Shown here piece after piece: positions 23,739 to 34,578 of a DNA stretch of 64,000 nt. The notes under the pieces were generated by a model. That model was not told where the DNA came from. It was given only the letters and a program-made list of their open reading frames with translations, and did no database searches. The translations under genes were made by a program, and so were the position numbers. The stretch is from Holacanthus passer (Eukaryota; Chordata; Actinopteri; Pomacanthidae). The stretch's first letter is position 1. Every line of letters begins with the position of its first letter. The stretch covers positions 3,127,501 to 3,191,500 of the forward strand of contig JAFREQ010000024.1 of the NCBI GenBank assembly GCA_025331565.1. The letters run 5' to 3'.

Positions 23739-24294
23739 ATGGATCACACGCTGTTCGGCTGCCTGCGGAGCCCCCACGCCCCGGCTCAGGCCCTGCATCC
23801 CGCCTTCACCCAGTCTCCCCTGACCCTGCACGGACGCTCGGACCACGTCTCCTACCCCGACCTGGCCTCCTCGTCCTCCTCCTCCTCCACCTCCTCGCCG
23901 TCGCCCTGCATCATCTCCAGCTACCCGGTGGACGACGGCCTGTTTCCCGGGCAGCACCACCACCACCACCCCCACCGCGGCCACCTGCCCTCCCAGCAGC
24001 ATCACCACCCGCCTCAGCACCACACGTCCTGGCACATCCCACAGATGCCGTCACCTGGCAGCAACACGCGCCACAACCTCTGCCACCCGCACTCCCACTC
24101 ATCCCACGACAACGGGCCCACACCCCCGGACCTGGGCCACCCCGGCGGACCCAGCATGTGCGCCAGCACCCCGAGTCTGGGCAGCGGCAGCACCCCGACA
24201 GGGGCCTCCTGTGTGCCTGCAGACTTTGGCAGACAGACTCTGTCACCTGCTGAGGCTGAGAAGAGGAACGGCAAGAGGAAAAGTGACAGTTCAG
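23739..24294 (+). CDS. meox2: meox2 coding exon 1
   Basis: Encodes residues 1-185 plus the first base of codon 186. It holds the MEOX N-terminal signature, the Ser run, the His/Gln-rich transactivation-type region and the SPAEAEKRNGKRKSDSS segment. It ends at TTCAG before the strong donor gtaaga. The exon is GC- and CpG-rich, unlike its AT-rich flanks, so it probably lies in a CpG island. Confidence 0.96.
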
Positions 24295-27200
24295 GTAAGA
24301 GGAGCTCAGTTCACTTCGGTTTTTAAAGGCAGCTGTGACAAACAGCTCTGATGGAGAGATTTTGTTCCTCAGATAATTTTTCTTGAAACTTTGTGAAAAT
24401 ATAAGCTGTTTCTGACACATTGCACCACTAAAGACTTTTCTTTGTTCGGTCTTATTGTTAGTTCATCGTCACATAAATATCGGCACTTTAAGAAATTCCG
24501 AGCAGAGCTCCAGAATAACACAAACATCTGTACTTGTCATCATAAATCTTTCAACACATAACTGTTGAGATTTTTGCAGCTCTGATAGAAAAACAAAAAG
24601 CTGTGTGAGAAGCAGTTTGTAGGTGTCGGCTGACGCTCGGGGAGGCTGCGGTGTGGAGCGAAGGCCCCGTCGAAGCCGTGTGGGCACGTCGGACTGCTGA
24701 CATGTTTTGTTTAAAAATCACATCTGGTTTGTTGCGACACTTTTCAGGGGGCAGAAAATGAGGCTCACAGTAAAGAATTAATGTCAGGGACTGTAAAAGA
24801 CTACACCGGCGCCTCGCTCCGCACTAAACACCCGACAGACTGTCAGACTTTTTCTTGTCAAAATCCTGCAGTTGAAATAAATCACACTCAGGTTTACTGA
24901 AATAAAATGGACTGATTCCAGTATCTAATAAAAGGATGCAAATTTTCAGTTTTCTTTTTAAGGGGGATTATAAATGATTTTAATACCACAAGTAAGACTT
25001 ATCATACCATTTTTGCTTATTGCTAAAATCAAAGTCAAATGAAATAAAGATAAATGCACGTTAATCAAATGGATTTATATTCATATATCTGTATATTCAA
25101 CTCTATGTTCTGTACAGTCAAGTGTGTTAGTGCTGTGAGCTTCACTTTTTTTTTTTTTTGTAGGAAATTTGTGACTTTGTAAAATTTGTGACTCGAGACC
25201 TTGAGACAAGTTCAGGTGTTCTGACCTTGAACTCTGAAAAAAATTACTGGCTGGTGTGTAAAGTTGAAAATTATGAAGCTGTTTTAAAACTTTACATTCT
25301 CCTGAGACAGAGACATGATTAATGTACATTAATAATAATATACAAAAAAAGTCTAACCGACAGAGATTTGTCTTAAAATGAAGCCAAAACGTTTCTTTGC
25401 ACATTCATGAAGAAATCCCTCTTCCAGGACTGTGACACCTCTCTGATAACCTGTGGGACATTTTCAACCTGCAGTCGCCACAATAATCAATCACTGCACG
25501 ACAAACCGCCGGCTCAGAGCGCAGGATTTCTCGAAGGGAACGTGATATTAGTGAGAGCTCTAAGTTTTCCAGTGAAAGTGTGCTCGACGTTCTCTCTGTC
25601 CATTTGAGGATTGCGGGTCGTCAGCACCGACCCTGCTCCCTTTTAAAGGCCTCTTTGTGCGCACGGCGTTTCACCTGCACTTGATCACTGACCGACTCCT
25701 GCTGTGATTGGTTTTCACTCAGGATGCCGGTGGTCACCTCCGAGTCCGTCTCCCAGGTCGGCTGCTGCTGCAGTTTACAGTCACATTACAAAACTCAAAT
25801 GTGCAAAATATAACAGGTTGTAAAAACGTATAGATCCATGCAACATAAAAAATGACATAATCATATCACACACAACAGCTTAATTTTCACTTTCATAGTT
25901 CCATTTTTGCTAAATATTCTTTTATAAATGCAAAACGTTGCAAGAGTTTAATCCACAAATTCAACGCACCGCCTCCTATTTCCTTTCCTCCTTTGACAAA
26001 TCATTTGAAAACCGAACCTCGGTCTCCAAATCCCACTTCCCCTGTAACAATAGTTCCTGCACGCTCATTACATGTGCCGTGCGTTCTCTCCACGCTGACA
26101 CCAATCACGCTGATTATCGGGGCCTAACTAGGTTTGCTGACTCAATCAGCTGTCTAAATATCACACCGCTGCCAGTTGCATGAGATAGAGCCCCGGTTAG
26201 GTTTCACCATCTGGACCAGAAACCTGAATTTAGATACAGAAATAACAACAGAACCTGAGAGCTCATTTCCATGCTGGGTTCACCCCTTTCAAATATGAAG
26301 CATCTCAACTTTCTGTGACTAAGGCTCGGTTGTGATTGTTTCCTCAAGGAAGGCCGCAGGGTGGACTAATGAGATGAGCCAGCTCTTTGGCATTACGGGT
26401 GTCTGGTTTCTGCGGGACCTGCTCATTTTTTTGCGGCCAAGCTGCAGAGTTTTGGCCCGATAGAGTGTCGGAGTGTCTGGGTTATATTTGCATAGACCCG
26501 TCCTGTCGTGGGAGCGGTCGTGCTTTAAAAAGTTACTAGATTTTCTGTGTGGAACAATAAAAGGTGCTTGAAGTCTTATTTTGTTGAGGCGGTGTCGTAA
26601 AAAGGAGGAGCGAGGTGACCGACGTCTTGCTCCAAGAAGCTTTAGGAAAAGGATGTGTTCGGCTTCACTCTTGTGTTTGTCGCTGCAATAATATTTTACC
26701 AGAGGACAATAAAAAAAAAAATCACAACTTTCACTGAAGGAAAACAACAAACAGGCAACTTTCCATCATGAGAAAAAAAAACAACATTTTTCTGTCCATT
26801 CGTAAAGACATTATTTTGAAGGGGTCCCTCCTGCGCTGAGCTCAGTTCCTCTGGGCCCTGTCTGGGTGCGTGTATTTTTCTCTTATTATTCCTCCTTTTT
26901 TGTGGAGAGATGAAAGTTACAGCGGGGACCTAATTGCTGTGGTGTAGTGGCTGTGTCATAAAAGCCCGTCGCTCGTTTTAACTCCAGGCCTGCTGCTTTC
27001 AACCAGCTGGCTGTGTTATTCTTTTATTTCTCTTTACACAATGTCTGTGTTTACCAGAGAGAGAGAGAGAGCGGATAAATACGAGCCGCTTCAATCAGCC
27101 ACACGCTGCTCGAGGGCTCGGCCTGAAATTACAGGGAGGGAAAAGGCAAGGTCAAGGGGGAGCCGGACTCAGGCTGCGGGTCAAGCAATGATCTGTTTCA

Positions 27201-30200
27201 TTTCATAAAATTCGTGTGGGAATTCTTGCACTTTATATATCTGTTTGTCCTTGGCCTATAAAGCTGCGTAAGTGCCATACAAATATAACTTTTGTAGAGC
27301 AGTTTCAGTTTCCCCTCATCTTCTCTGCAGCCTCTGCAGGGAGTTATTTTGCTCTGAACAAACACGCACTTAATTAGAAGGAAGATCCACTTTCTGACAG
27401 AAAAAGCGACAGGGTCCCTCCGTTCGTCCGTCTGAGGTGAACAGAGCGACGACGCTTTGACGTGGCCTCAGGCTTCGCACCATTTGTGAGTCTGGCTCCG
27501 GGCTGCAGGACTATTTACAGTTTGGCTTGACGCAGGCCTGCTGGATTAACACACACAACAGAACAGGACCGCAGATGAATTAGCATGCAATCACTGCAGC
27601 TTTCGACTGCAATGTGCAACTGAAGCGTGTCCAACACAGAAACCGCAGAGGCTGCTCACAATAGGAAAGTTTTGGAGGGCAAATTAACCGTGCGTGTTTT
27701 CTTCGGAAAGTTTGTGGAAATACCAAAACATAAAGTATTTTTCCGGGGCGATGAACTGAAGTGGAGATGACATGTGCTGGGGATTTTTGTTCAGATATTT
27801 ATCCCACAAGGAAATTCAGAATTTGTTGGAACTTGCATGCACATAAGATGCTCATGCATGCATTTTTTTCAGTGTTCATTTTATTTTTCACTGAAGGCTC
27901 GTTAATTTTCCCCAGCACTCTTTGACATTATCAGGTTTTATATTGTGGAAGCACAGTATTTTTGAAATGTTCATCTTCTGATTGTAGGAAATTTATCGTG
28001 TCACTGGCATTCTGCAAAGAAACTGTGAATCAAAAGATCCAAAGTTGAAAGAGGAAAAGAAAATGTTGTAAATAGTGGTTAAAGAAGAAACTAGACAATA
28101 AAGCTGTTTTGCTCCATATTTGAAAAATAAGGTTGAAGCAGCAGATTCCTTTAAGACAAATTAAAGCCATGTTGGTCGTATAAGAGCGCAGCTGCCACAG
28201 TCAGACACACATGTGCAGCCGCCCGCGAGTCCTTCCAGCCACTTAAAGTCTTCATAAACAATGACCGAACAATAAAGTGTGATTGACAGCTCCCATTGTT
28301 TCTCTTACCTTGCCTCTTTACTTCCCCCGCTGACTCGCACCTGCCACATAACATTGGCTTTATTTTTTATTTTTCTTGCATATAAATCAGCCCTGAGTGG
28401 AACAGAAACCTGTGTGGTGTTTGGTTTCAGAGTCCCAGGACGGGAATTACAAGTCAGACGTGAGCAGCAAACCCAGGAAGGAGAGGACGGCGTTCACCAA
28501 GGAGCAGATCCGAGAGCTGGAGGCCGAGTTCGCCCACCACAACTACCTAACCAGGCTAAGGCGCTACGAGATCGCCGTCAACCTCGACCTCACCGAGAGA
28601 CAAGTACGTTCCCACCCGCTGCTGCTTGTTTCCCCCCGGGTGCAGACATTATTGAACCCCCCCATTAGCACATTAATGCCATGTTGTGAAAACAGACTCG
28701 GCCTCGGGACGGCGAGGAGGCTTTTCGGCTCGCTACTGTGTTTTTGTAACTCCGGTGCGAGGGCTATTGTGCTCCAGATGTGGCCGCGTGACGGGACTAT
28801 CATATTCCAGATGTTCCTGTCTATTCTTTCAAGCGGGCCACGGTCGAGGCGAGGAGACGGCCTGAAGGAAGTGCTGTCTAGCAAGTCACTTCCTCTCTTC
28901 CACTAGCCCCGCGAGCACAAATTGGTCTCTGAGCGTGGGCCTGTAAAAGTCAGGCACATGAAATAAATAACAGGAGACAAATGGTTGGGGGAAGGAAGCG
29001 TCGTACAGCCTGTTGTTCTCTGACACCCGTTGGGAAGCTATAAGTCACACTAAGCTGACACCTCGCCAGTGATTTTTTACAGTGTGATACAGCGTCGATT
29101 AAATGTAAAGAACAGGCTGGAGTGAGTGCGGAGTTTGTGGTCAATCAAAATTTACACATGCATATTTAAAGCATGAGCCTTATTTATCATGTGTTTGCAA
29201 AGATTTATGTGTCAGGCTAAATTGAAAAGTGTAATAATCAGCCAAGTTTGTGCAAAGCTACACAATTTGCTGATGAACCTGCACAATCCTCCTGAGGGAG
29301 AATAATAACTCACCATGGACATTTTGATTTAAACAGGTGGAACTAATAACGTCAGAAATGGCTCCATCCCATTTAGTACCAGGGTTCTGCTTTTTAATGT
29401 GCAGGCTGGTTCCATGACCCAGCTGACTGGGACCTAAGTGGAGTCATGCACCTGCTTTTCCTGCCATCACACATTAAAATACCGGCCGTGAGAAAGGTGT
29501 ACAGGCCTCGAACGTCTCAAACTGAGAATGTTTTCTTCAGTAAACATCTGATAGCAACTTGCAACCATTTTGCTGAAGTTGAGAATGTCAGTAATGTTGC
29601 CCATGCTTCAATTCCCTCTTGGGTCAAGCAAGCTAAAAATGTACAGTATGCACCGACAGTGCTTCAGATAAAAGTGTCCATCTAAGGAAATCTGCCTCTG
29701 ACAGTGAATGAAAACGTCTCCAGGTGTGTGAAGGGCCTCTCAAAGTAATGTAGTTAAACCTGCACAGTTGCATTTAGGTTCTTACTCCTCAGTCCTGGAG
29801 CAACTGGAAACTGTGACATGAAAAATGATAAATGCATCATAAATTGTAGAAGTAATTCTCTGCTTTTGCTTCATATTACGAAGGTGTAAAAAAAAACTTT
29901 GAAGGAGTACTTCTACATACCACCACGTCAGGCATTTAACTCCGCAGGGCCACCAAGCACAGTTTGCCATCGTAATTCCACTTCAGCCTTCTCCCAGACT
30001 GCTGCAATTAATCTTTCTGTGGCTCCAAGCAGCATAAAATGTGCATGAAATGTCTTCAGCCCGTGCAGCCCGAGTTGTGTGCGACCTCAGTTTTGTCAGG
30101 GAAAATATACAGCAGGAGATAGTGAGGTAAATATTGGCAACACAAACAGCTGGGCCACGGCGCTTGATTTATGCCGCGTGAGCTGTTTGGAGAAATGTGA

Positions 30201-30774
30201 TGGATGTTTTATGTCATTGTAGGCTGTGAAACCTGGAGTGATTTCAAAGATGGATTTCAGAGGTGGAGCTGCAGGGCCACATTTCTGGCGTGTTGGAGTT
30301 AAAACCAGAATAAGAAAGCAAAGAAAACACTGAATACTGAATTAATTAATATGGAATAAACTGGTGAGCACACATTTTCAGATGTGTAAACCTCTGGATT
30401 AGAACCAAGCACAAATTTGGTTAAAAGTTATTGCTATTAATGTCGGACGCCTTTCAACCAAATTTAACTTTGATGTCTGGACGTATTTTGACTTGCAAAC
30501 CAGTTCAGTGTGTGTTCTTTAGAACATGTATTTCATTATAAATTGTGTGTTTCTTGTCATGTTTCGTGCTCTAAAAACAAAACTTCCCATTAGTGCTCCA
30601 TTGATGCTAAATGGACGAGCCGTCTTAAACCAGCGGATCAACAGGTCTTCTAACATCTCAGAGGCTAAAATGGATGTTGAGCTCAGGAGCATTTGATGCG
30701 ATGTGTGACTTAATTGTGAGTGTCACTATAGGTGTAATGTCCAGCAGTACAGGTACAGTGGTGGTGGGTCTGAA

Positions 30775-30814
<40 letters not shown>

Positions 30815-31628
30815 ACGTCAGCCTGGAGGATCACATGTTTGGTTTGACATTAGAGCCTGACACACACAAGCGATCCTCTGCTGGACTCTCACCCCCTCTC
30901 CTGCTCTCAGAAAAGGCCCCGAGGCTTGTAAAGAATCCGAGGTGATACTCAGCACGGCGTACGCCCCTGACGTTTAAGACAAACGTTTGTGCTGTCGACT
31001 GACTTCCTGACCATGTGACCGCTCGGTCCCCTCGGAATGACACTCCCCAAAAATAAACCCACCCCACCCTGCGTGACAGGAGCGCCCCCCCTCCCTCCCC
31101 TCAGGCGCATGTGTCGACACTCAGAGGGCCTCTGCTGCTACTTGACGTGTAAACCGTTTTAAGCAACAGCTTAATCATCAATCTGAGAGACGTAAATACG
31201 GTCAAGACTGTTGAGTCAGGGAAAAACAGGTAGACGCCGAGTGGCAGATGGAGAACTGCAGCCACACGGAATCGCTACTGGAGGAAAAGCTGCCAAACTT
31301 TTAGAGAAAGTCACTGTAAAGCAGTCGGGGTTCCTCATTGCCTTTTGATTGTCTATGTGACTTTGTGACTTGTGTGAGTTTGACTGATTCTGTCTCCTTC
31401 ACCCCGCAGGTGAAGGTGTGGTTCCAGAACAGGAGGATGAAGTGGAAAAGAGTGAAAGGCGGCCAGCAGGGGGCGGCAGCTCGAGAGAAAGAACTGGTGA
31501 ATGTGAAAAAGGGGACGTTGCTGCCGTCGGAGTTCTCTGGCATCGCGGCGCTCCACCACTCGACGGACTCCTTAGCCAACGAGGACAGTCACGACAGCGA
31601 CCAGAGCTCCGAGCACGCTCACTTATGA
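23739..31628 (+). CDS. meox2: Homeobox protein MOX-2 (mesenchyme homeobox 2), complete 3-exon gene
   Basis: Nuclear homeodomain transcription factor of the MEOX family, known to act in somite, limb-muscle and vascular mesenchyme development. Coding exons are 23739-24294, 28431-28603 and 31410-31628; phases join cleanly (phase 1, then phase 0) to 315 aa plus TGA, against about 304 aa in human. The N-terminus MDHTLFGCLRSPHA is the family signature. A Ser run lies at residues 44-50, a His run at 73-77 and further His/Gln-rich sequence at 79-95. The conserved stretch before the homeodomain contains LSPAEAEKR. The homeodomain spans about residues 200-259, with WFQNRR at 247-252 (W48, Q50 and N51 of homeodomain numbering). 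The C-terminus ends NEDSHDSDQSSEHAHL. The second intron splits the homeodomain at positions 44/45, a common homeobox intron site. The reading frame is open upstream, but the ATG at 23739 is the first one giving the family N-terminus. It is followed by agmo, as in other vertebrates. Teleosts may carry meox2a and meox2b; which one this is cannot be told here. Confidence 0.97.
24295..28430 (+). other. meox2: meox2 intron 1
   Basis: A 4.1-kb intron bounded by gtaaga and tttcag. Mostly AT-rich and unremarkable. Two GC-richer, repeat-free islands stand out: about 26090-26210 (with GATTATCGGGG and several TGATT/ATCA homeodomain-type cores) and about 26820-27180 (including AATTGCTG and a short GA run at 27057-27070). 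They are candidate enhancers by composition only. Small open frames inside it show no family resemblance. Confidence 0.6.
28431..28603 (+). CDS. meox2: meox2 coding exon 2 (homeodomain helices 1 and 2)
   Basis: The acceptor is tttggtttcag. The exon reads ESQDGNYKSDVSSKPRKERT and continues through homeodomain helices 1 and 2 to DLTERQ, with donor gtacgt. Length is 173 nt, entering in phase 1 and leaving in phase 0. This part of the homeodomain looks nearly identical to mammalian MEOX2 as I remember it. Confidence 0.97.
28604..31409 (+). other. meox2: meox2 intron 2
   Basis: A 2.8-kb intron inside the homeodomain codons. Its first 300 bases stay GC-rich beyond the exon (to about 28910), so conserved intronic sequence there is possible. 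A (GT)n tract lies at 30777-30811. The rest is AT-rich with no coding signal. Confidence 0.6.
30777..30811 (+). repeat. (GT)n microsatellite in meox2 intron 2
   Basis: Uninterrupted TG run of about 17 units. Confidence 0.95.
31410..31628 (+). CDS. meox2: meox2 coding exon 3 (recognition helix and C-terminus)
   Basis: The acceptor is ctccttcaccccgcag. The exon starts VKVWFQNRRMKWKR, the third (DNA-recognition) helix, continues GGQQGAAAREKELVNVKKGT, and ends in the acidic/His C-terminus SSEHAHL followed by TGA. Length is 219 nt including the stop. Confidence 0.97.
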   Translation: MKVWFQNRRMKWKRVKGGQQGAAAREKELVNVKKGTLLPSEFSGIAALHHSTDSLANEDSHDSDQSSEHAHL

Positions 31629-32330
31629 TGCACACACACCCGTCCCTGCCCCCCCCCCCGCCCCCCCGAGAACAGGCCCTGCCTCTGCCTCAGGACCGTC
31701 CTTAGAAGGACTGCTGTTTGCTGATTCGCCATCGTCATACAACGATGCTAAATAAGTGTACAAATGTACAGAGGAATGACGTGTGTTACATAAAGCAGTC
31801 ATCACACAGGCAAAATGGAAATTTCAAGAAGTGAGCACATAAAGGAGGACGTTGACATATTTCAAAGCACCATTGGTTAAAAATGTTCTTGCCAAAAAAA
31901 GGACTAAGAAAATAATTTGAAATGAGATGTTTTGGCTTCACTAAATATTACATAAAATTTTGGAAATTATATTCAGTCAAACTGTTGTAAACATTCCATG
32001 TCGTGCGCCTCGAGAGAAGCAGGCTTTGATTTGCACTGTCGAACGTACAGCCTGCGCCTCCGTCAGTTTTATACTGTGTAAAATGTAAATTACGATGTAA
32101 TTGATCAAATCAAGAGCCAGGAAATTTAATTTGCCTCGCTAATATAAATGATCTGTAAATAACTCTCAGTATTGTCTTACCTTAACAATAATTTTATACC
32201 CACACTATTCAGCTCACGCAGTAATAAACACACAGTCGACACTTTTCTGCCTGGAGATGACATTTTGTAAACAAATCTGAAACCTGAAATTTTATTAAAT
32301 CCTTTCAGGGAGAATTGCAGATCAAATAAA
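31629..32330 (+). other. meox2: meox2 3' UTR with two poly(A) signals
   Basis: The sequence after the stop starts with a C-run (about 31649-31667) and then becomes AT-rich. AATAAA hexamers occur at 32223-32228 and 32325-32330, giving 3' UTRs of about 0.6-0.7 kb. Which one is used cannot be decided here, and more distal signals are possible. Confidence 0.45.
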
Positions 32331-34189
32331 ATTTAACCAGTGGTAAATGGAATCCCATATGATTGCATATCTCTTTTTTTTTCCATCCATGTGAATCCAG
32401 GCTGAATGAAGCTGTGATGAATTAAACATTGCAGAGAGTGTAGAAAGCTGGTGATGGGGGTGCATGCTAAATTCACCTTCGCCTCGGGGCAGGGTCGGGA
32501 CTCCTGCCAAGACTCGGAGAGAGAACCCGCAAAGGATCGGATTCTGTTACCAAATCCAGTTGAAAATAATTTCATGACTTGATCTCATCTTTCACCACAT
32601 TGTGATTGTGCATTCTAATTTGTTGAGGAGGAACCTCAGACATCATGTGGGTTTTTTTTTCTTTCCCCCCCAAAGCAACCCACAGGATGCAACTGGAATT
32701 CAGTGCAGGGCATTCACAAACATGGAGGACGCTCGCCTTCTCCGCTGGGCCTTAATAATCTGACATGTGCACAATATCAGTCCAGTTATGATGGACAATA
32801 AACTCATTAACAAGTAGGAGACACAAAAAAAAACAATTACACAAGAACGTCAATATGTGCATTTAATTTCATGCTTAAACAAACCTCTTCAAATGTCGGG
32901 TCCATGCAGAAGCACAGTGCTGATGTTCAATGATGTTTGATGATCGGGTCCTGCAGAATCAGGCCGTGTCATCATAAATCTACCGAGCCCTCGAACAGGT
33001 GACGTTGTTTAATAACCATGACCTTTGACCTTTAAACCGTCCTTGAATCCCACCGCCACCCACGCAAAGAGCAGATACTCACACGTGTAACCGGGCCTCA
33101 TATCTACATTGTCTGATTAAGCTAATCTGCGATGACTGACCCCCTCGGCATTATCGGCAGTTTCATCTGAATGTCGTGGCCTTCTCAGCTGTCCACCCAC
33201 CGGCCGTGTTCAGCTGACTCAGCGGCCTTAACATAAGGTGCATTTTAGGGTGCAGCCATACTTGCAGTGTTTCACAAGACTTTTCTTTCACCACTTACAT
33301 TTATCTGGCAGCTGGATTTCGTGTTTGCAGAGTCAGACAAATATTTGATATAAGCTCATAAAACTGCTGTCGGTCAAAATCTGGTATCTCAAACAACTCT
33401 GTTTCAGCTCAACAACATGACCTTTAGTCGTCGCCATGTCTGTTCCCTGAATTTCCCCTCTAATCAATCAATCAATAAAATCATCTTAAAGAGTTCAAGA
33501 TGGCGTTCTCAGCCTTTACGCAGCAAGACTTTCTTCCTGCTTTTGTTATTCTGACTTTCTTTCTCTGCGTCCCTCCGTCTTCATCTGACAAAGCTCATAA
33601 CTGGAGATATCTGAACATATGTCTGAACATATATCTGAATATATTTATATATGAAGCGCTTCTTCACTTTGAGTTTCGCAGGATTGTAGCTTTAATCGAG
33701 GACACAGAGGTCACGTCCTCAGCCAGGTTTACATATTTAAAACGACCATTTGCATGGTGGATATTCTGTTCAGTCAGTTATTAGGCTCAATGATCAACAC
33801 GTTACATTTGTTTAATTCACACAAAAACCAAAGTGTGCCAATTTTGTTTTTATCACATTATTATATTACGATCATAAATCCATCAGAAAGTGGATATATT
33901 ATTTACATCATCATAACATTTAGATTTTCCCAAAATGTGAAACTATTTATTTGAATTTTTCCACTTTTATATGTAACTAAAAAACATTCCCTCACCAAAG
34001 TTTTATTTATTTATTTATATCAGTGTGAAGAGGCTTTTCTGTTTAATACAGTAAATCAATACAAAGTAAATAAAGCACGAATATTTCAAATTGGATAATG
34101 AATAAAAATAGACTTGAATAAAAAATGAAAAAACACTGACTGAGTGAACAAATAGAAACTCACGCAAACAGGAGGCTGGAAACACAAAC
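32331..34189. other. Intergenic spacer between meox2 and agmo
   Basis: AT-rich, with a GC-richer stretch at about 32940-33240 (several TGAC/TAAGCTAATC motifs) that may be regulatory. No coding signal. Confidence 0.55.
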
Positions 34190-34375
34190 TCTCGCGAGAT
34201 TTCAGCACAGACCGCGACAGTTCGAGGTTTGACTCTGATCAAAGGTAAACTCAGCTTCTATGAGCAGCGTTAGCAGGTGAGTTGTCACAGAGAGAGGATC
34301 CTGCTGCTTCAGTCTGCCAGGTTAAAGTTTCCTGTCTGAGGTTTGTTCATCCACTGTCTCGATCAGAGAAAAGAG

Positions 34376-34406
<31 letters not shown>

Positions 34407-34458
34407 GAACACGTGCACAGGTAACGGTCACTCACCTGGGTCACCTGGAGCTGCGGTC
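34190..34458 (+). promoter_or_regulatory. agmo: Probable agmo promoter and 5' UTR
   Basis: A perfect palindromic TCTCGCGAGA lies at 34190-34199, about 260 bp before the agmo ATG. This motif marks TATA-less vertebrate housekeeping-type promoters. A (GA)n tract occupies 34383-34407. If transcription starts at the motif, a six-codon upstream ORF (ATG near 34259) lies in the 5' UTR. Confidence 0.55.
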
Positions 34459-34578
34459 ATGTCTGCAGCGGTGGAGCTGGACTCGGTGTCCCGGGGGGTC
34501 CGGACCCTGTTCTTCATGCTCACCCCCAACGAGTCCTCCTTCCAGAAGGTGGAAGATGTTCCTCGGTATGTGGAGCAG
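34459..34578 (+). CDS. agmo: agmo coding exon 1
   Basis: Residues 1-40, MSAAVELDSVSRGVRTLFFM to DVPRYVEQ, with donor gtgagt. The FxMLTPNESSFQ-VEDVPxYV pattern matches the AGMO N-terminus. The frame is open upstream without an ATG, so this ATG, in context gcggtcATGt, is taken as the start. Confidence 0.93.

Noticed and set aside
23688..24420. Long antisense frames over meox2 exon 1
   Set aside because: Shadow frames of a GC-rich coding exon (poly-Gly/Arg/Val from Ser/His/Pro codons).
28604..28906. Read-through of meox2 exon 2 into the intron as an alternative C-terminus
   Set aside because: It would truncate the homeodomain before its recognition helix; the donor gtacgt and the matching exon 3 explain the sequence fully.
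34282..34458. In-frame extension of agmo upstream of its ATG
   Set aside because: No in-frame ATG, low-complexity (GA)n coding for Arg-Glu repeats; the ATG at 34459 fits the family length.
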